Shown here: positions 34,261-46,336 of the stretch, piece after piece | Layout of the letters: each line of letters starts with the position of its first letter | Position numbering within the stretch: the first letter of the stretch is position 1 | Source of the DNA: Diphasiastrum complanatum | Taxonomy: Eukaryota; Streptophyta; Lycopodiopsida; Lycopodiales; Lycopodiaceae | NCBI GenBank assembly: GCA_029204225.1 | Contig: CM055094.1 | Location: forward strand, 18,846,208-18,910,207 | DNA length: 64,000 bases | Reading direction: 5' to 3' | Program-made: the position numbers and the translations under genes | Notes under the pieces: model-generated | The model's input: the letters and a program-made list of their open reading frames with translations, nothing else | Database searches by the model: none | What the model was told of the DNA's origin: nothing

Positions 34261-37200
34261 TCAGTGTTTCAACATTTGTGGAGTTAGCGTAGTTGGCTTC
34301 AATGTATTATGTGCGTTATTTTATGAGATTCAATTTAGACTATTAGAATACCATAAGTGTTTGTCAATATTTTGTTCACTTCGAATATCTTTAATTTTTA
34401 AAGTTTTATTTGAAAATTGTATTTTTTTTTACATGGTGTATTGATTTTTTTTGGCCAAAATGCATATATTTTGTAAGAATTTTTTGTGATTTTCCAAAAG
34501 AAATTCATGAAAAAGAATGTTTTTGGGCAAAAATTTAAAAAATGATTCTTTTTTAGGATTTTGACCCGTATCAAAAGATTTCGCCTTATTACACTCTCTT
34601 GACTGCTGCTTCAAAAAAATGTATTTTTAAAAAGTATATTTCAAATATGCTTCTTGGAGGCTCATCTCTATTTTGCAACATCACCTTTATTTTGTGGCTT
34701 TAGCATTTTCCTTACACTAGCAATTAAAACATCAGCTTTCTTAGGTGGGAGAGTAGCATCCAAATATTATAGATATTGGCATTTAATCCTCACTTTAATT
34801 GAATGTCATTTGAATCTTATAACTTGGGGCCTTGGGCCCATCCCTTATTACTTCACATTTGATCCATGCCCTAACTAAAATATTTGGCTATTATTGCACC
34901 TCTACGAGAAAGGCTCAAACCTAGCCCTTGCACAAGTTCTTAGACCATATAATGGGGTCTTGTTTATGGTTAATCGATGAAATGTTGCTTAGATTTTGGT
35001 TTAGAAATCTCCGAATGGTTGTTGCAATATGTGGAGCATTCGTTCATGTTATAAAAAGATTGTGTTAAAATAAACAATATTATTGAGTATTCATGGAAAT
35101 TAAAGATGATGATAGAACCAGATGAACTTCGACTATTTGAATATGATGGTTAATTGCTAAAATTTGACAGTGACAAATGACCTAGAAGGTGGAAGGACTC
35201 CAAAGTACTCTATAACAAAGTTGCTTTGAGTGATACAGAAGTGAAACTAGTACAGAGACAAGTACGGTGATATAAAGATTTGAGAAATGTGTGACTAACA
35301 AAACAACTTGAAGTCTGAGGGTGACGATTTCAGAGAACTGCACGTTGAGCAAGGACTAAATTTTTGTAAGTTTGTTGAAGGGGCTAGTGTCAATAAAATC
35401 CTCATAAACAGCACGACTTTAAAAGCACTTTCATTTATGTATGTATGTTTTCCAGTAGCAAGGACCCAAGTTCCAAATGTTGACACTATAAATGAAAATG
35501 CACTGAAGGTTCATTGTTATGATGGAGGCTAGTGTTCGTAGAATCCTCATAAACAATAGATGTGGAAAGCACTCTCATTTATGTATGTCTGTTTTCCAAT
35601 ATCGTATTATGAGAAGCAGGGACCCAAGTTCCAAATGCTGACACTATAAATGAAAATGTACTTAAGGTTCATTGTTTTGATGGTGGCACTTCCATGTATT
35701 ATATGATACATATTGGCTAATCAGGACAATTGTTAGTACTCTATCATAGGACATACTTTGAGAACATCATGTTGTTGCACATGTTATTAGTAAATACAGG
35801 ACTAAATTAGACATGAACAACATATTTGCCATTGGCAAAAAGCTTTATGCATAGTTGCTCGGGAACGTGAACGAGAATTAGGAAAGTCTAGACTTGAATG
35901 AATGGAAATGGGGAGGGTGAAGTCAGGAACACCACATGATCACATATCATTACTTTCTAAAAAATGTAGGTTCTTTCAAACAGAGTTGAAGCCCTCAAAT
36001 TATAGATGACATGTATGTTGGGAGGAATAAAATAGGCTGGAGCCAAAACCTTGGGCCAATATAGACAAAAATTTCCCCAAAACTAAAGTTCCAGGGAGGA
36101 CCTCTGGGAACATATTCCCCTTGCTATGGGAACATTCCACATTCCCATAATGAGGGGCAGGTGGGAATGGTGTTCTCCCATTCCCAGGGATAGGACAGCA
36201 TTCCTTGCCAACTGTGGCTGCATGAGCTTTGCAGAATGCAACAGATCAAATGAAATGGTTATCAACACTATCAACTTTCTTGTACTAATCAACGGCAATA
36301 ACAGTTGGATCTCACTATTGATTACCATGGTGATCCTATTTAGAAGCCCTTTGCATGTATGCTTACATAAAACAATATTTGGCAAACCTCTTGTCAAACA
36401 GGGTATATGAGAGTATGCAGTCTGTGTCAATTGATGTATCAAGCCCTCACTTCCCATAAGCACCCACTCAACATACAATAGGCAGGAAACAAGCATTCCT
36501 AACCTGTTCTTCAATCTGTCTTGTAGTGTAATTACTGTAATGTCTTATATACCTATTCTCCCATGCCCATGTGGAAATCATTTGAATTTTGACAAAGTAG
36601 CTCATAAGTTGTCAAAAATTGTAGAGTGGAAAAATGATCTCAACATAAGCAGTTGGTTGCCCTACAATAGTGACATCTTGACCTATCTAGATCCTCACAA
36701 TACTTCAATATTTAAAAGCTCAAATGAAAAAGACAGCCAATTGAACTCGTGCAGTAAGGGACAAACAAATAGACCTCACAAGACATAAATTGAAATACTA
36801 CCGCATGGCATCTTAAGGCCACGTACCCCCTCGAGTTTTGAACTTTCCAAAACTGAGCAAATGTGAATGAGTTTTGCACCGATAGACGTCAGTATAGAAG
36901 AACTGCTTCCCTGCTCACTGATTCTGATAATGCAAGTGCTAAATGCTAAATTCTAACAGGTATCAAATAATAGTAAGGAACATTTGATTTGGTTACTTGG
37001 TCAACCTTCCTCTATTTTGGTTCAGTATGCTAAAAGCTACTCTCTGCTGATTCAAATAGCAGGCAAAATTGTGTGCGAAGGCATCTTTCAAAAATTAGAA
37101 AAATTTTATAGTCTAAATCAGATGTATCAATCAGTTTTCCTGCTGTGCAACTTAGTCTCCTGCAGCAATATCTGTTTTAAAAAATCATGAAGAAAGATAA

Positions 37201-37943
37201 GATAGGCAATTAGATGCTCTACTTTAACAGCCAATAGTTTCTCTTTGCATTTTATGCTCAGAGGCCCAAGAAATAAATGCTCACCAGAAACGTTGGAAAT
37301 TAGAGGTCAATTTTTTATGATAGTTGCATAGCAATGAATAGATAGAGAACAAGGTAATGATTGTGCATTGTACACCAGAGTGACTATAGATTTCAAGCGA
37401 GCTCCAAAATCCCATTACCATGAAGCCCCCAGAGATTTAAAAATACAATCTGAACACGTGATTGGTTTGGGAACGTCTGATTCCCCAGATGGTTTTGTAG
37501 AATGCAGCATTTCTAGATGCATGCCCGTGGGTCTGTGTTCAACCTACTGTTGAAGGTGCTCACATAGTTGGTACCCCACACCCAATGATCAATGCAAAAT
37601 GAAAAATCTGATACGACTATATAGCTATTGAATGTTGGTATCCAGGGTTAAGTGCTTATTGGACAATGAACATATAGACCTGGCACATCTGATGTAGTAT
37701 AAACACATATACTTGGGAGTTAATCCTACACGATGTGAGATGGAAAATAGCACACGAGCCACTTTTTATGGACACTCGGCATTGGGTGTTTTCTTACCTC
37801 ACAGAGCAGATCTTGTAAGGGTATCATGTTTATATCACTGAGCAGAGTTCCTCGTCTTACTTTCAAATGAAAAAATCAGACCATAGTCACTTCATGAGCA
37901 GCAGATTGGGACCAGGAAATTGCAACTATTAGTCTCAAGCAGA
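34261..37943. other. No gene recognised; contains a 145-bp tandem duplication
   Basis: No convincing coding motif. GGCTAGTGT..AATCCTCATAAAC starts at 35382 and again at 35527, and the two blocks (to about 35690) share GGACCCAAGTTCCAAATG and ACACTATAAATGAAAATG. The rest is AT-rich and may be intron or intergenic DNA upstream or downstream of the exon at 37944-38102. Confidence 0.45.
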
Positions 37944-38102
37944 TTATTTTGAAAATTTTGACCAAAGGTACACCACAAGGAAACAGAATAAGGCAAATAG
38001 TACAACATGCATAACATGATTTGACCCATGTTGTGTCAAAGCCCTGTTTAGTCTGTTCATGGTGTTTTTAAGCCCTGCTTGAGCCTTCAGCATGGTGGCC
38101 TC
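37944..38102 (-). CDS. Possible last exon of a tail-anchored membrane protein (SNARE-like)
   Basis: On the reverse strand an acceptor (TTTTGCAG, AG at 38104-38103) opens a 52-codon frame ending in TAA at 37946-37944. It reads EATMLKAQAGLKNTMNRLNR, then ALTQHGSNHV, then the hydrophobic segment VVLFALFCFLVVYLW and SKFSK. A short amphipathic helix followed by a single C-terminal membrane span is the layout of tail-anchored SNAREs such as Use1, Sec20 or Bet1 types, but the exact family was not identified. A candidate upstream exon near 38240-38290 (SHLSDLLSAEVSK, ending at a GTTGAT donor) would join in phase 0. It is the only host-gene-like signal in the window, and the rest of the gene was not found. 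Confidence 0.4.
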   Translation of the reverse strand, partial: EATMLKAQAGLKNTMNRLNRALTQHGSNHVMHVVLFALFCFLVVYLWSKFSK

Positions 38103-38589
38103 CTGCAAAATTCCATGTCAACTAGTCAGTAATGAACATTTATTGACGATGAGATAACTGCACATACAAAATGCACCATGAGTAGAATAATTCTTCTAAG
38201 AGTACCATGAGCTATTCCCCTTTCAGATGTTATAAGCTCTTGATCAACCTTGGAAACCTCAGCGGATAACAAATCTGATAAATGGGAACTTGGAGTATTC
38301 ACAACACAGTAAAGCATAGGTGGTTAACAACCTCCAGAAAGAGAATAAAAAAAGCGGGGGCAGGGTGCGGGGAGGACATGAAATCACCTATGAGGTGGTA
38401 TACTTGAAAATGAGGACACCATGTTGGATTATGAATGTCGAAAGTTTTCATGTTGATGTTGGAGTGGCTCATAATATATGACATTCTAATGCATCACAAT
38501 TTTGAGCTCACATTAATGTTCAATGCGGATAGGCAACAACCAAAGAATGGGAGAAATAGTCATAAAACAAAGACATGAAAAACCATACT

Positions 38590-38850
38590 ATCAAAATGAT
38601 TGTAGGCAATTACTATCATAGATGGTAAAAATATCGGTCGATATTCCAAAACGCTTGAAATATACCTTTCACGAAGAGGCTTGTAAATTTGAAGGTTCTC
38701 AAATTTATAGTAGTCGGAATAAAATGAGCCATTTGTTTCAATGGGTCCACAACCAACCACACAAAACCATGTGCCCTATGTGTCTTTATGCAATCCAGCA
38801 ACAAAATCCACCAAGATACTCGCCCATTTGCCATATGGGATCACTATAGA
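38590..38850 (-). pseudogene. Ty3-like integrase fragment
   Basis: Reverse-strand reading gives AHGFVWLVVDPLKQMAHFIP, then SLFVKGIF. This matches the rve core of Ty3-like integrases around the second Asp (WVVVDRLTKMAHFIP in relatives). Both ends are lost. Confidence 0.75.
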
Positions 38851-40149
38851 TGCAAAAGGGCATCAACTTTCAACAATACTTTATTTAATTGGTAATCTAA
38901 CATACTATCACACATTCTTGATGCACTTTTTGATACCTAGCTAGAGATGTTCTCTTCATATGTCATCCTCACCAACTAGTGCACAACAAGAAGTTTCCTT
39001 CTACATTTTTTGCCCTCAACGACAAGTGCACTCTTTGGCACTTATAGCCATGCTCAACATTGTCCAATAAGTTCTCGACATCTCATCTTGATTCCTCACC
39101 AACAAGTGTGCTCTTGGATGCTCTACCCTCAATATCAAGTGTAGTCTAGTTAATTATTTCTCAAGAATGGGTGTACTTTTGAGCAATTCTGGTCCCTTTT
39201 CTTGCCTCCAATCCAAATCGCCAAGAAATGAGCACCATGGTCCGACTCTAGAAATCACTACAGAAAAGTTCGGCTCCCTAAACATAAGCATCCCGCTCTT
39301 TGACCCCAAATTGAATAATTGAACAAGAGTCATGCAACATACGTACTAATGAGACAATTTCTAGGTGATTGAAAAAATCATCATTCTATCAAAGGGTCCC
39401 GGGAGGAAGAAGTCAGTGTACAAGTTATTGTGTCAATTTGTCATCCACGTCATGATTATGTACATTTTTTTCTTTAAAATATGGAGGCGATCAAATCATT
39501 AATAGCAATATCGACTTCCATGGTCAATAGTAAAAGAAAGTCATGTTTAATCTATTAGATTTAATGTTAGGTCTCAAAAGTCTTGATACATGGGCCTATT
39601 GCAATCGATGGTGGCTATAGCCTACATACAAGACAATGGACCCCGAAAGTAATATAGAGGTTGTCAAAAGTAAAAGGTAGAAGAAGTCATAAAAGGTGAA
39701 GATATCCGAAGAAGGTGGAAACCTATGTCATATTGAGTTGTGAATGCAAGTTGACATTTTAAAACGGTTTAAGCTAGGATATCAATACCACCTAGCATAC
39801 GTCATGAGTTTCAAGATTGAGAGAATGGCAAAGGTGCTATGAGCTGTCATGGCTACTCATCAAGCCACTAAGGGAATAATCATGTTTATGTCTTCTAATG
39901 TTCATCAATAAGTTCTATTACATTGTGGTTATGTGATGTGCATTAGATGTTCCATGAGCAGTGATATTGTAACCCTAATCTATTGACAAGCAAGCGTGCA
40001 TGTACAACATGCTCTAGCCATCAATTTCTAAAACATTCAAATTTTCTTGTTGTGAGAGTTCTAGGAACTAAATGAAGTAGGGATCAAAAGTTGTTGTGGC
40101 CTATAAATAAGTCACCTAGTAAAAAACAACTAGGTCTATGGACAATTGA
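38851..40149. other. No gene recognised
   Basis: CAACAAGTGTGCTCTTGG-like phrases recur at about 39015, 39100 and 39130. It may be decayed Ty3-like polyprotein sequence, but no diagnostic motif could be read. Confidence 0.4.
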
Positions 40150-40578
40150 CGTGGATCCCTCTCGCGGATCTGTCCTAGCCTGAGCGGGTCTGTCAACGCT
40201 AACTACCTGCCTAGCGGACATTTGACCAGCGCTGCCTCTAGCCTAGCCCGAACCTGATATCTGCTGACATCCTGCCTGCCTGAGCACGATGCTGCCTGTG
40301 GTGCCCTGACCTGGTTCGCCCTGCACTGGTCCACCCTGCCCTGGCTTGCTTGACCTCAAGCATTCTGCAACAGACTTGAGCGGATCTGAGAAAGGATCTA
40401 AGAATCTGAGCGGACCTATAACGGACCTGAGCGCGGATCTGGACATGTGGTTCTAAATGGACCTGGAGCGAGGTCTGAGGCTCATGTTCTGAGCGGACCT
40501 GGGGCTCGGTCCTATTTGGTGTTGACCACTTGCTGACCAGACCTACAGGGTTCTTGCTGCAACCTTCAAAGTTGTCCT
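40150..40578 (+). promoter_or_regulatory. LINE leader with repeated GAGCGGA(C/T)CTG motif
   Basis: GAGCGGATCTG, GAGCGGACCT and GAGCGCGGATCT recur at least six times between 40170 and 40505. The position before ORF1 suggests an internal promoter region of the LINE. Confidence 0.5.
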
Positions 40579-41281
40579 ATGGCTCCACGCAACAAACGAG
40601 GGGGAGGTAACTCCCCCCACTCTCCACCACGCCCTGCTTTGGAAGACCCGGAAAACACCCCCATGTCCCTCACATCTGAGTTTTGGTACCTGCTCCTGCC
40701 ATCGTACCTGCTTTAAGTCTATCCATCACATCCACTTCTGATCTGTCCACCGCATCTGCATCTGAATTCAAGACGGATGCCCGCTCTGCTGTCGAAACAT
40801 TTGCGGTGAATCAACTGCCCACAGTTGATTATACCCCTTCCAAACCTACTGAAGGCCTCTTTGCTTATGACATTAGCTTTATTCGACAAGAAATCATCGG
40901 ACTCAAAAGACAATTACACTTCTTTGAAATTGAGAACGGCAAGTTGGTTTTGGAAAGAGCGAATGGAGCAGCTTGAACAAGAAAATGTATATCTTAAGCA
41001 AAGGATTGCGGAACATATCCCTCAAAAGAATGTATTGGAGGAGACGTCGAACAAAATATCCAGCCTTGAGAAACAAATGGAGGAAACGAAGACATGGGCA
41101 GCGCGTCTCAAAAACGATGGTGAGGTCGAATCTTCAAGCTTGGTTCAACATCCAGTTGTGAATTCTACACTAGAAGATGTCTCCTCCGAGCAAGAAAGAA
41201 GGGCTAAAACTTTAATACTTGGGTTAGAGGGATTCCCGACGGGGATAAGCCCATTGAAGAGGCAAAAGACCTGCTTTTAAC
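40579..41281 (+). pseudogene. LINE ORF1, N-terminal part
   Basis: The ATG at 40579 gives MAPRNKRGGGNSPHSPPRP and then a frame shift at about 40680. A Ser/Thr-rich stretch (STSDLSTASASEFKTDARSA) and the start of a coiled coil (IRQEIIGLKRQLHFFEIENG) follow in the second frame. A second shift near 40965 returns to the first frame (MEQLEQENVYLKQRIAEHIP, then SSLEKQMEETKTWAARLK), clearly coiled coil. It ends in ERRAKTLILGLEGFP, an L1-ORF1-like phrase, and then breaks at the hAT insertion. ORF1 proteins bind LINE RNA as coiled-coil multimers. The C-terminal part lies at 46337. Confidence 0.7.
41274..41281. repeat. Left target-site duplication of hAT-1 (CTTTTAAC)
   Basis: CTTTTAAC lies immediately left of the TIR and is repeated perfectly at 46329-46336. 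An 8-bp duplication is diagnostic of the hAT superfamily. Confidence 0.95.
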
Positions 41282-42251
41282 CATAGTTGCACCGAAACGC
41301 GATTCTAGGGCTGAGTGTTTCGGAAATCACATTTCTGAGAAACGCGATTCTCAGCCCATAGTCGTTCCAAAATCGTTCATTGAAAAAAATAATAAATAAA
41401 AATTTTTGAACACCTCTTCACGGCCAGAATTGCGCCAGCCGTGGAGGTGTTAAATTATTTTCTTTTGAGTTGTAAGCGTCGGATCTTGGCGTGTGGATAG
41501 TCGACAGGCATCTACTCAGCGATACGGAGGTGGTGTGCACGGTACCAGGGGGATCTAAGTTTCGTGGAGATCGAAACGATCAGTTTTTGATTTTTGGTAA
41601 GTGTAGGCTTGTTTTTTTGCAAGTGTTGACATTGAGCTGTAGGCAACCAAATCAAGCGAAGTTTGGCTCTGGACCACCTTTCTTCATGCCCACGATGATT
41701 CCTACGGGGTCAGTTTCAACCATTACGGCACACCTTGCAAGATTTGAACACCACAATCCAAATGCTTGTTTTTTTTTGCCACTTTCAGAAAATGGCTTCT
41801 GGGCAACCAATTCAGGTGGTGTCTGAGCCTAGAATGCATTTCCACATGCCCGCACAGACTCCTGTGACCTTCGTTCAACCCGTCTACGTCCGTAGCACAA
41901 ATTTCAATTTGCTTGCCCTAATTCCATGTTTTTTAGGGTTTAGGGTTAGAGCATCGTGCAAGCATCCGCCAGTAGCGTGGTTTAGGCCTGCACTGGACTC
42001 ATAGACTCCTGCAAGGACTCCCATGCTAGCCTCAGTCGCCCGTTTTCGCTCGCACTGGAATTATTCTATCCCTCGCCCTGTCTCGTGTGTTTTTTGGCAG
42101 TTGCTATGATCTTGCTAGAATCAATGTGACGCGTGCTTGGATGTGTTCAGCTCTGTTTTAGGCTAGTAATGTTTTTCAATGCAGTGTGTTTTCTTCTACT
42201 AAACGGTTGTTTGCTTGTTTTTGTTCGCAGGTTTGATCTCGTGTGGACACG

Positions 42252-45200
42252 ATGCCGGTGCAGGGCCGAGGCCTTTGGGGCGAGGTTGAGCTTACTGAGG
42301 GGGACGTGGCTACACACCATGGCTCGGGAGTTTGTAGATGGAGATGCTTGCATTGTGGTGGTCTCTTCACAGGATCACTTACCAGGGTTAGGGCTCACTT
42401 ACTGAGGGTCAGAGGGCCGGGTGGGCGGGCATTGGGCATATCTGATTGCCCCAGGATTTCCGATGAGGAGAGACAGAGGTTGTCTATTACGTACGGGCAC
42501 GGTGCTGCATCACAGGTTTCTAGACAGGGACAGGGACAGGGACAGAGACAGGGACAGGGGGCAGGAGCAGCTGCAGGTTCACAGGCAGGGGTCACAGGTA
42601 TGCAGGCACGGCCTACTACGGGTGCAGAGCCTAGTACAGCACGTTCTGGGCAGGGTTTAGGTGCATGGTCCAGGCGGTGCCACTCCAGTTCCACCCGTAG
42701 CAGCAGGGCTTACTTTAGAGGGGAGAGCGTCACATGAGCAGGTTGGATCAGCAGCAGCGGGTCCTTCTCGTCCCTCCTCTTCTTCGGCGGCAGATGCAGC
42801 ACATGGTTCGACAGGTCCTCCCAGAGAGAGTGATACACCCACAGATCAGCCATCCAATTCGCGTGTTAGACCATGTGCGCCATGTGCACAACACAGAGAG
42901 GTTAGGCCCAGACAGCAGACCCTTGATCGATGCCGGTGGCAGACAGAGCAGCATGCCCGGTGCACTTGACTTGCTGGCCAGTTCTTTTACGAGTGCGACA
43001 TTTCCTTTGCTGTTGCTGACACTTGGGTGTTCAGAGAGTTTTGCGCACAGATGGCAGCCATGGATGCTACATGGACGCCTCCCAGACGAGAGGCATTGCG
43101 AGGCAGGATGCTTCGTCAGGAGGAGGAGACCATTACGCGGGAGCTGAGTTCCATTCGCTCAGCTTGGCAGATGTAAGTACTTTGTTTTCATAAACCTATT
43201 ATATGCGTTTAGGGTTGACTCGTGGCGCAATTTTTGCATTCGGCTAATGGGTGTTTTGTGGCAGGTATGGATGCACGATATCGAGTGATGGAAGGACCGA
43301 CATTCGTCGGCGATCCGTCATCAATGTCTTGGTTTCTTGCCCGCTTGGCACAGTTTTCCTACGTGGCGTGGATGCCACTCGAGGTGGTGACGCCATCACA
43401 GCCGATTTTATATGGGAGGTTATCAGAGATGTTATTGTTGACATTGGAGTAGAGCATGTGGTTCAGGTTGTCACGGACAACGCTTCGAACTGCAAGCAGA
43501 TGGGACAGATTATGACGAGGGAGCACCCCAGCATTGTATGGACACCTGTGCACTTCCATGGATCAGAGAGGTATTGGTTTCTCCATTTGATATGCTATCT
43601 TGATTGACGCCTGCTCCATGCTGCTAAACACATCTCAACTACTGTCTAAATTTTTCACTGGATGTCTGTGTTGCAGGTTCACTTCTACGACCATGCGCCT
43701 GGTCACTTTTGGTACCAGGAAGAGGCGTGTGCTGGCCCTATCCTAAACCTTCTCGCACCTGAACCTGAAGAAGCCAGCACCCACACGCTTTGCCTTTTAC
43801 TTTTTGGTGCTAGAGCAATTAGTATTAGTGAAGGACGCATTGCGGCGGATGGTTTCTAGCGAGTCCTTTCGAGAGTTCATGGACGTCCCACATGCGGCGT
43901 TTTTCCGGTTCACTGTGTTCGGTGAGCCGTTCTAAAGAGATGCTGAGGAGATTACTGGGGTCCTTCTACCCATTTTCAGAGTGTTGCGCCTGGTAGACCG
44001 TGAGGGGTGCACTCTCGGCCTCATTTACGAGTTCATGGACCGCATCGGCGAGGGGATTCAGACGTCAGCCTTGGTCGAGCACAGGTATGACTCTTCAGTG
44101 TCTAGTTTGTTGTTTCTCACTCAAGTCTGGTTCGATTCTTTTATGCTATGGCAGCTATGGTTAGAATGATTGTTGTGATTTGCCTACTGCAGGAGGCGCG
44201 AGATCTCACGTATCTGGGAGGCAAGATGGGACTACTTCCACCGACCCATCCACGCCGTAGCCCACATATTGCACCCCTTGTGGTGCGAGACTCGGGATCG
44301 GGACGATCGGGAGTTGCACCGGGGATGGGTGGAGACCAGGTACGTGTGATAAATTGCTTGGTAGGCTAAGTACTGCAGTAGTGACTGTAGTGTGCTCATT
44401 GCTAGTGTGTGAATTCAAGAGGACTTACACGAGCCATGTTTTTTCTTCTGCCAACAGGTCCGATGCTCACTAACATTGCATACCAGCTGCTGATCTTTGA
44501 GCGCTACCAGTTTCCTTTCGATGGAGAGCAGAGTCGGCGGAGGGACGATATGTTGAGGCCTGTTTCATGGTGGGGATACCATGGGCGTGGCACAGGTGAC
44601 CTGCGACGACTGGCCAAGAGAGTCCTTTGCACATGATTGTTCAGCAGGAGCTTGCGAGCGAAATTGGAGCACCTGGGCCTTGTATCACACGCAGAAGAGG
44701 AACAGGTTGTCCATCGAGCAATGTAGGCGGTTGGTGTTTGTGAACACCAACGGCCGTATGCTGAGGTGCACACAAGGAGGGGGACAGATGCTCGAGGTGA
44801 GTCACATCATCACCCCCTGTTTCTTGCTGTGCTTTGACGAACTAAATTGCTTTTGAATTATGCAATGAATTGCTGACAACAATGTATTGTTTTTGGTTGC
44901 AGGTGAACCCTGACACTTGCTTGGTGGATTCGGCAGTTGCTGCTCCTCGGGCACCACCCACGCAGGAGGAGATGGATGATGAGATCTATAGAGATCTATA
45001 TAGACAGGCGCAGGCTGACGCACGGGCTCTACGACGTTCGAGGAGGGCAGACAGGCAGAGGGCTAGGGCTGAGGAGGGGGATGATGAGGGCTTGGAGGGT
45101 GGAGATGAGCTCGGGGCTGACTATCAGGAGGAGGAGTGGGTTGAGGGGGACACGGAGGAGGATGAGGAGATGGGGGCGGAGGCACAGGGGGATGACCTGG

Positions 45201-45508
45201 CTGACTTGCTGGTGGACCCTGATGCGGAGACAAAGGAGGAGCCAGCCATTCCTACATGTAGGCCTAGGGGGAGACCTAGAGGTTCTGGGAGGGGGGGGCT
45301 GAGTTCGCTTTTTGTAGACAGGAGTGGAGCATCACAAGCAGCCGTCGGCCAGGCATCATCACAGTGGGTAGGGCCATCCCAGGGCATTGGATCACAGCCA
45401 CCTGACACAGAGACACGCAGGGGTAGACACAGGGGTGGGGGCAGGCAGAGGAGGGGCAGAGGAGGGGAGAGAGGCAGAGGTAGAGGTAGAGGCAGGGGCA
45501 GGATCTAG
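42252..45508 (+). pseudogene. hAT-1 transposase relic (BED finger, DUF659, hAT dimerisation, AT-hook tail)
   Basis: Its first coding block starts with MPVQGRGLWGEVELTEGD and has a BED-type finger, WRCLHCGGLFTGSLTRVRAH. After a low-complexity GQGQG stretch and shifts, the DUF659 region appears at 42965-43570: FYECDISFAVADTWVFREF, then GCTISSDGRTDIRRR and VVTDNASNCKQM. Introns are at about 43172-43265 and 43580-43676. The block after that reads FGTRKRRVLA, then KKPAPTRFAF and LGLIYEFMDRIG. After further introns the dimerisation block reads AGACERNWSTWALYHTQKRN (about 44650-44710). The last exon from about 44903 is Arg/Glu-rich with RPRGRPRGSGRGG, an AT-hook-like core, and ends at 45508. The W of SDGWTD is R, stops lie near 43755 and 43935, and the CxxH motif is lost, so it is inactive. 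Confidence 0.88.
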
Positions 45509-45783
45509 AGCCAGAGCACGCAGCAGAGAGCCAGAGCACACGGCAGAGCCAGGGCCACACCACGGCATATGGCTCCCTCCAGTTCTGATTCATCTATAGA
45601 CCCTTGAGATCTGCAGGCACAGATTCAGATGATGGTTCCTACCATGACTCTGACGAGCCTTAGTTGTGTAGTTTTCATTATGTTCATGGAACATCATTGT
45701 ACTCCATTTTGGTGCCATGTGGCCCGTATTATATATTACGATGATCCTATTCACAACAGTGTAACGATTCAGTACTGTTCTTT

Positions 45784-45787
45784 GAGA

Positions 45788-45856
<69 letters not shown>
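45784..45856. repeat. (GA)n microsatellite
   Basis: About 35 GA dinucleotides with one early interruption, inside hAT-1 downstream of the transposase. A second GA run lies at about 46005-46036. Confidence 0.95.
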
Positions 45857-45859
<3 letters not shown>

Positions 45860-46001
45860 GGTTGAAAAACGATTCCATATGGCTGAAAAATGCTTCAGTA
45901 CGGTTCAGGACGATGCAGTATGGTGATTGGTTCATAACACTTAGCATGGTTTTTGTTTAACTGATTCAGCATTTTTGTTTAGTTTGTTGGATCTGAGAGA
46001 G

Positions 46002-46039
<38 letters not shown>

Positions 46040-46328
46040 TTAAATTTTGGGGCATCATGTTTTTTTATTAATGCACCTGGGAGTTAAAGCGTAAACCTAG
46101 GAGTTAATGCACCTAAACTAGACCATCCTGCACCCGAAACGTTCGGCAAAATACACAATAATTATGCTCTTAATTAGAGCTTTCACCTGATACCCATATT
46201 GCACAAAAAAAAACCCAAAAAAAAAAAAAAAATTTAAAAAACGTTTATGGAAAAAAAAATTCCATATTTCCAAAAAGCGTTTCAGAAACGCGTTCAAAAA
46301 CGCGTTTCAGAAACGTAGTGCAACTATG

Positions 46329-46336
46329 CTTTTAAC
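46329..46336. repeat. Right target-site duplication of hAT-1 (CTTTTAAC)
   Basis: A perfect repeat of 41274-41281 directly follows the right TIR. Confidence 0.95.

Larger units (their letters stand above)
41282..46328 (+). mobile_element. hAT-1 transposon, complete ends, decayed transposase
   Basis: The ends are CATAGTTGCAC at 41282 and its exact complement GTGCAACTATG at 46318-46328, flanked by the 8-bp CTTTTAAC duplication. GAAACGCG-type motifs recur near both ends (41295-41350 and 46275-46315). The element is 5,047 bp and carries a multi-exon transposase relic (42252-45508). It inserted into LINE ORF1, so it is younger than the LINE. Confidence 0.95.

Noticed and set aside
36083-36514. 143-codon reverse open frame and an overlapping 94-codon forward frame
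   Set aside because: No domain is recognisable; the reading is explained by low-complexity GGGAA/TTCCC-rich sequence, and the two frames shadow each other.
45629-45865. Open frames with long Glu-Arg or Ser-Leu runs
   Set aside because: Translation of the (GA)n microsatellite.
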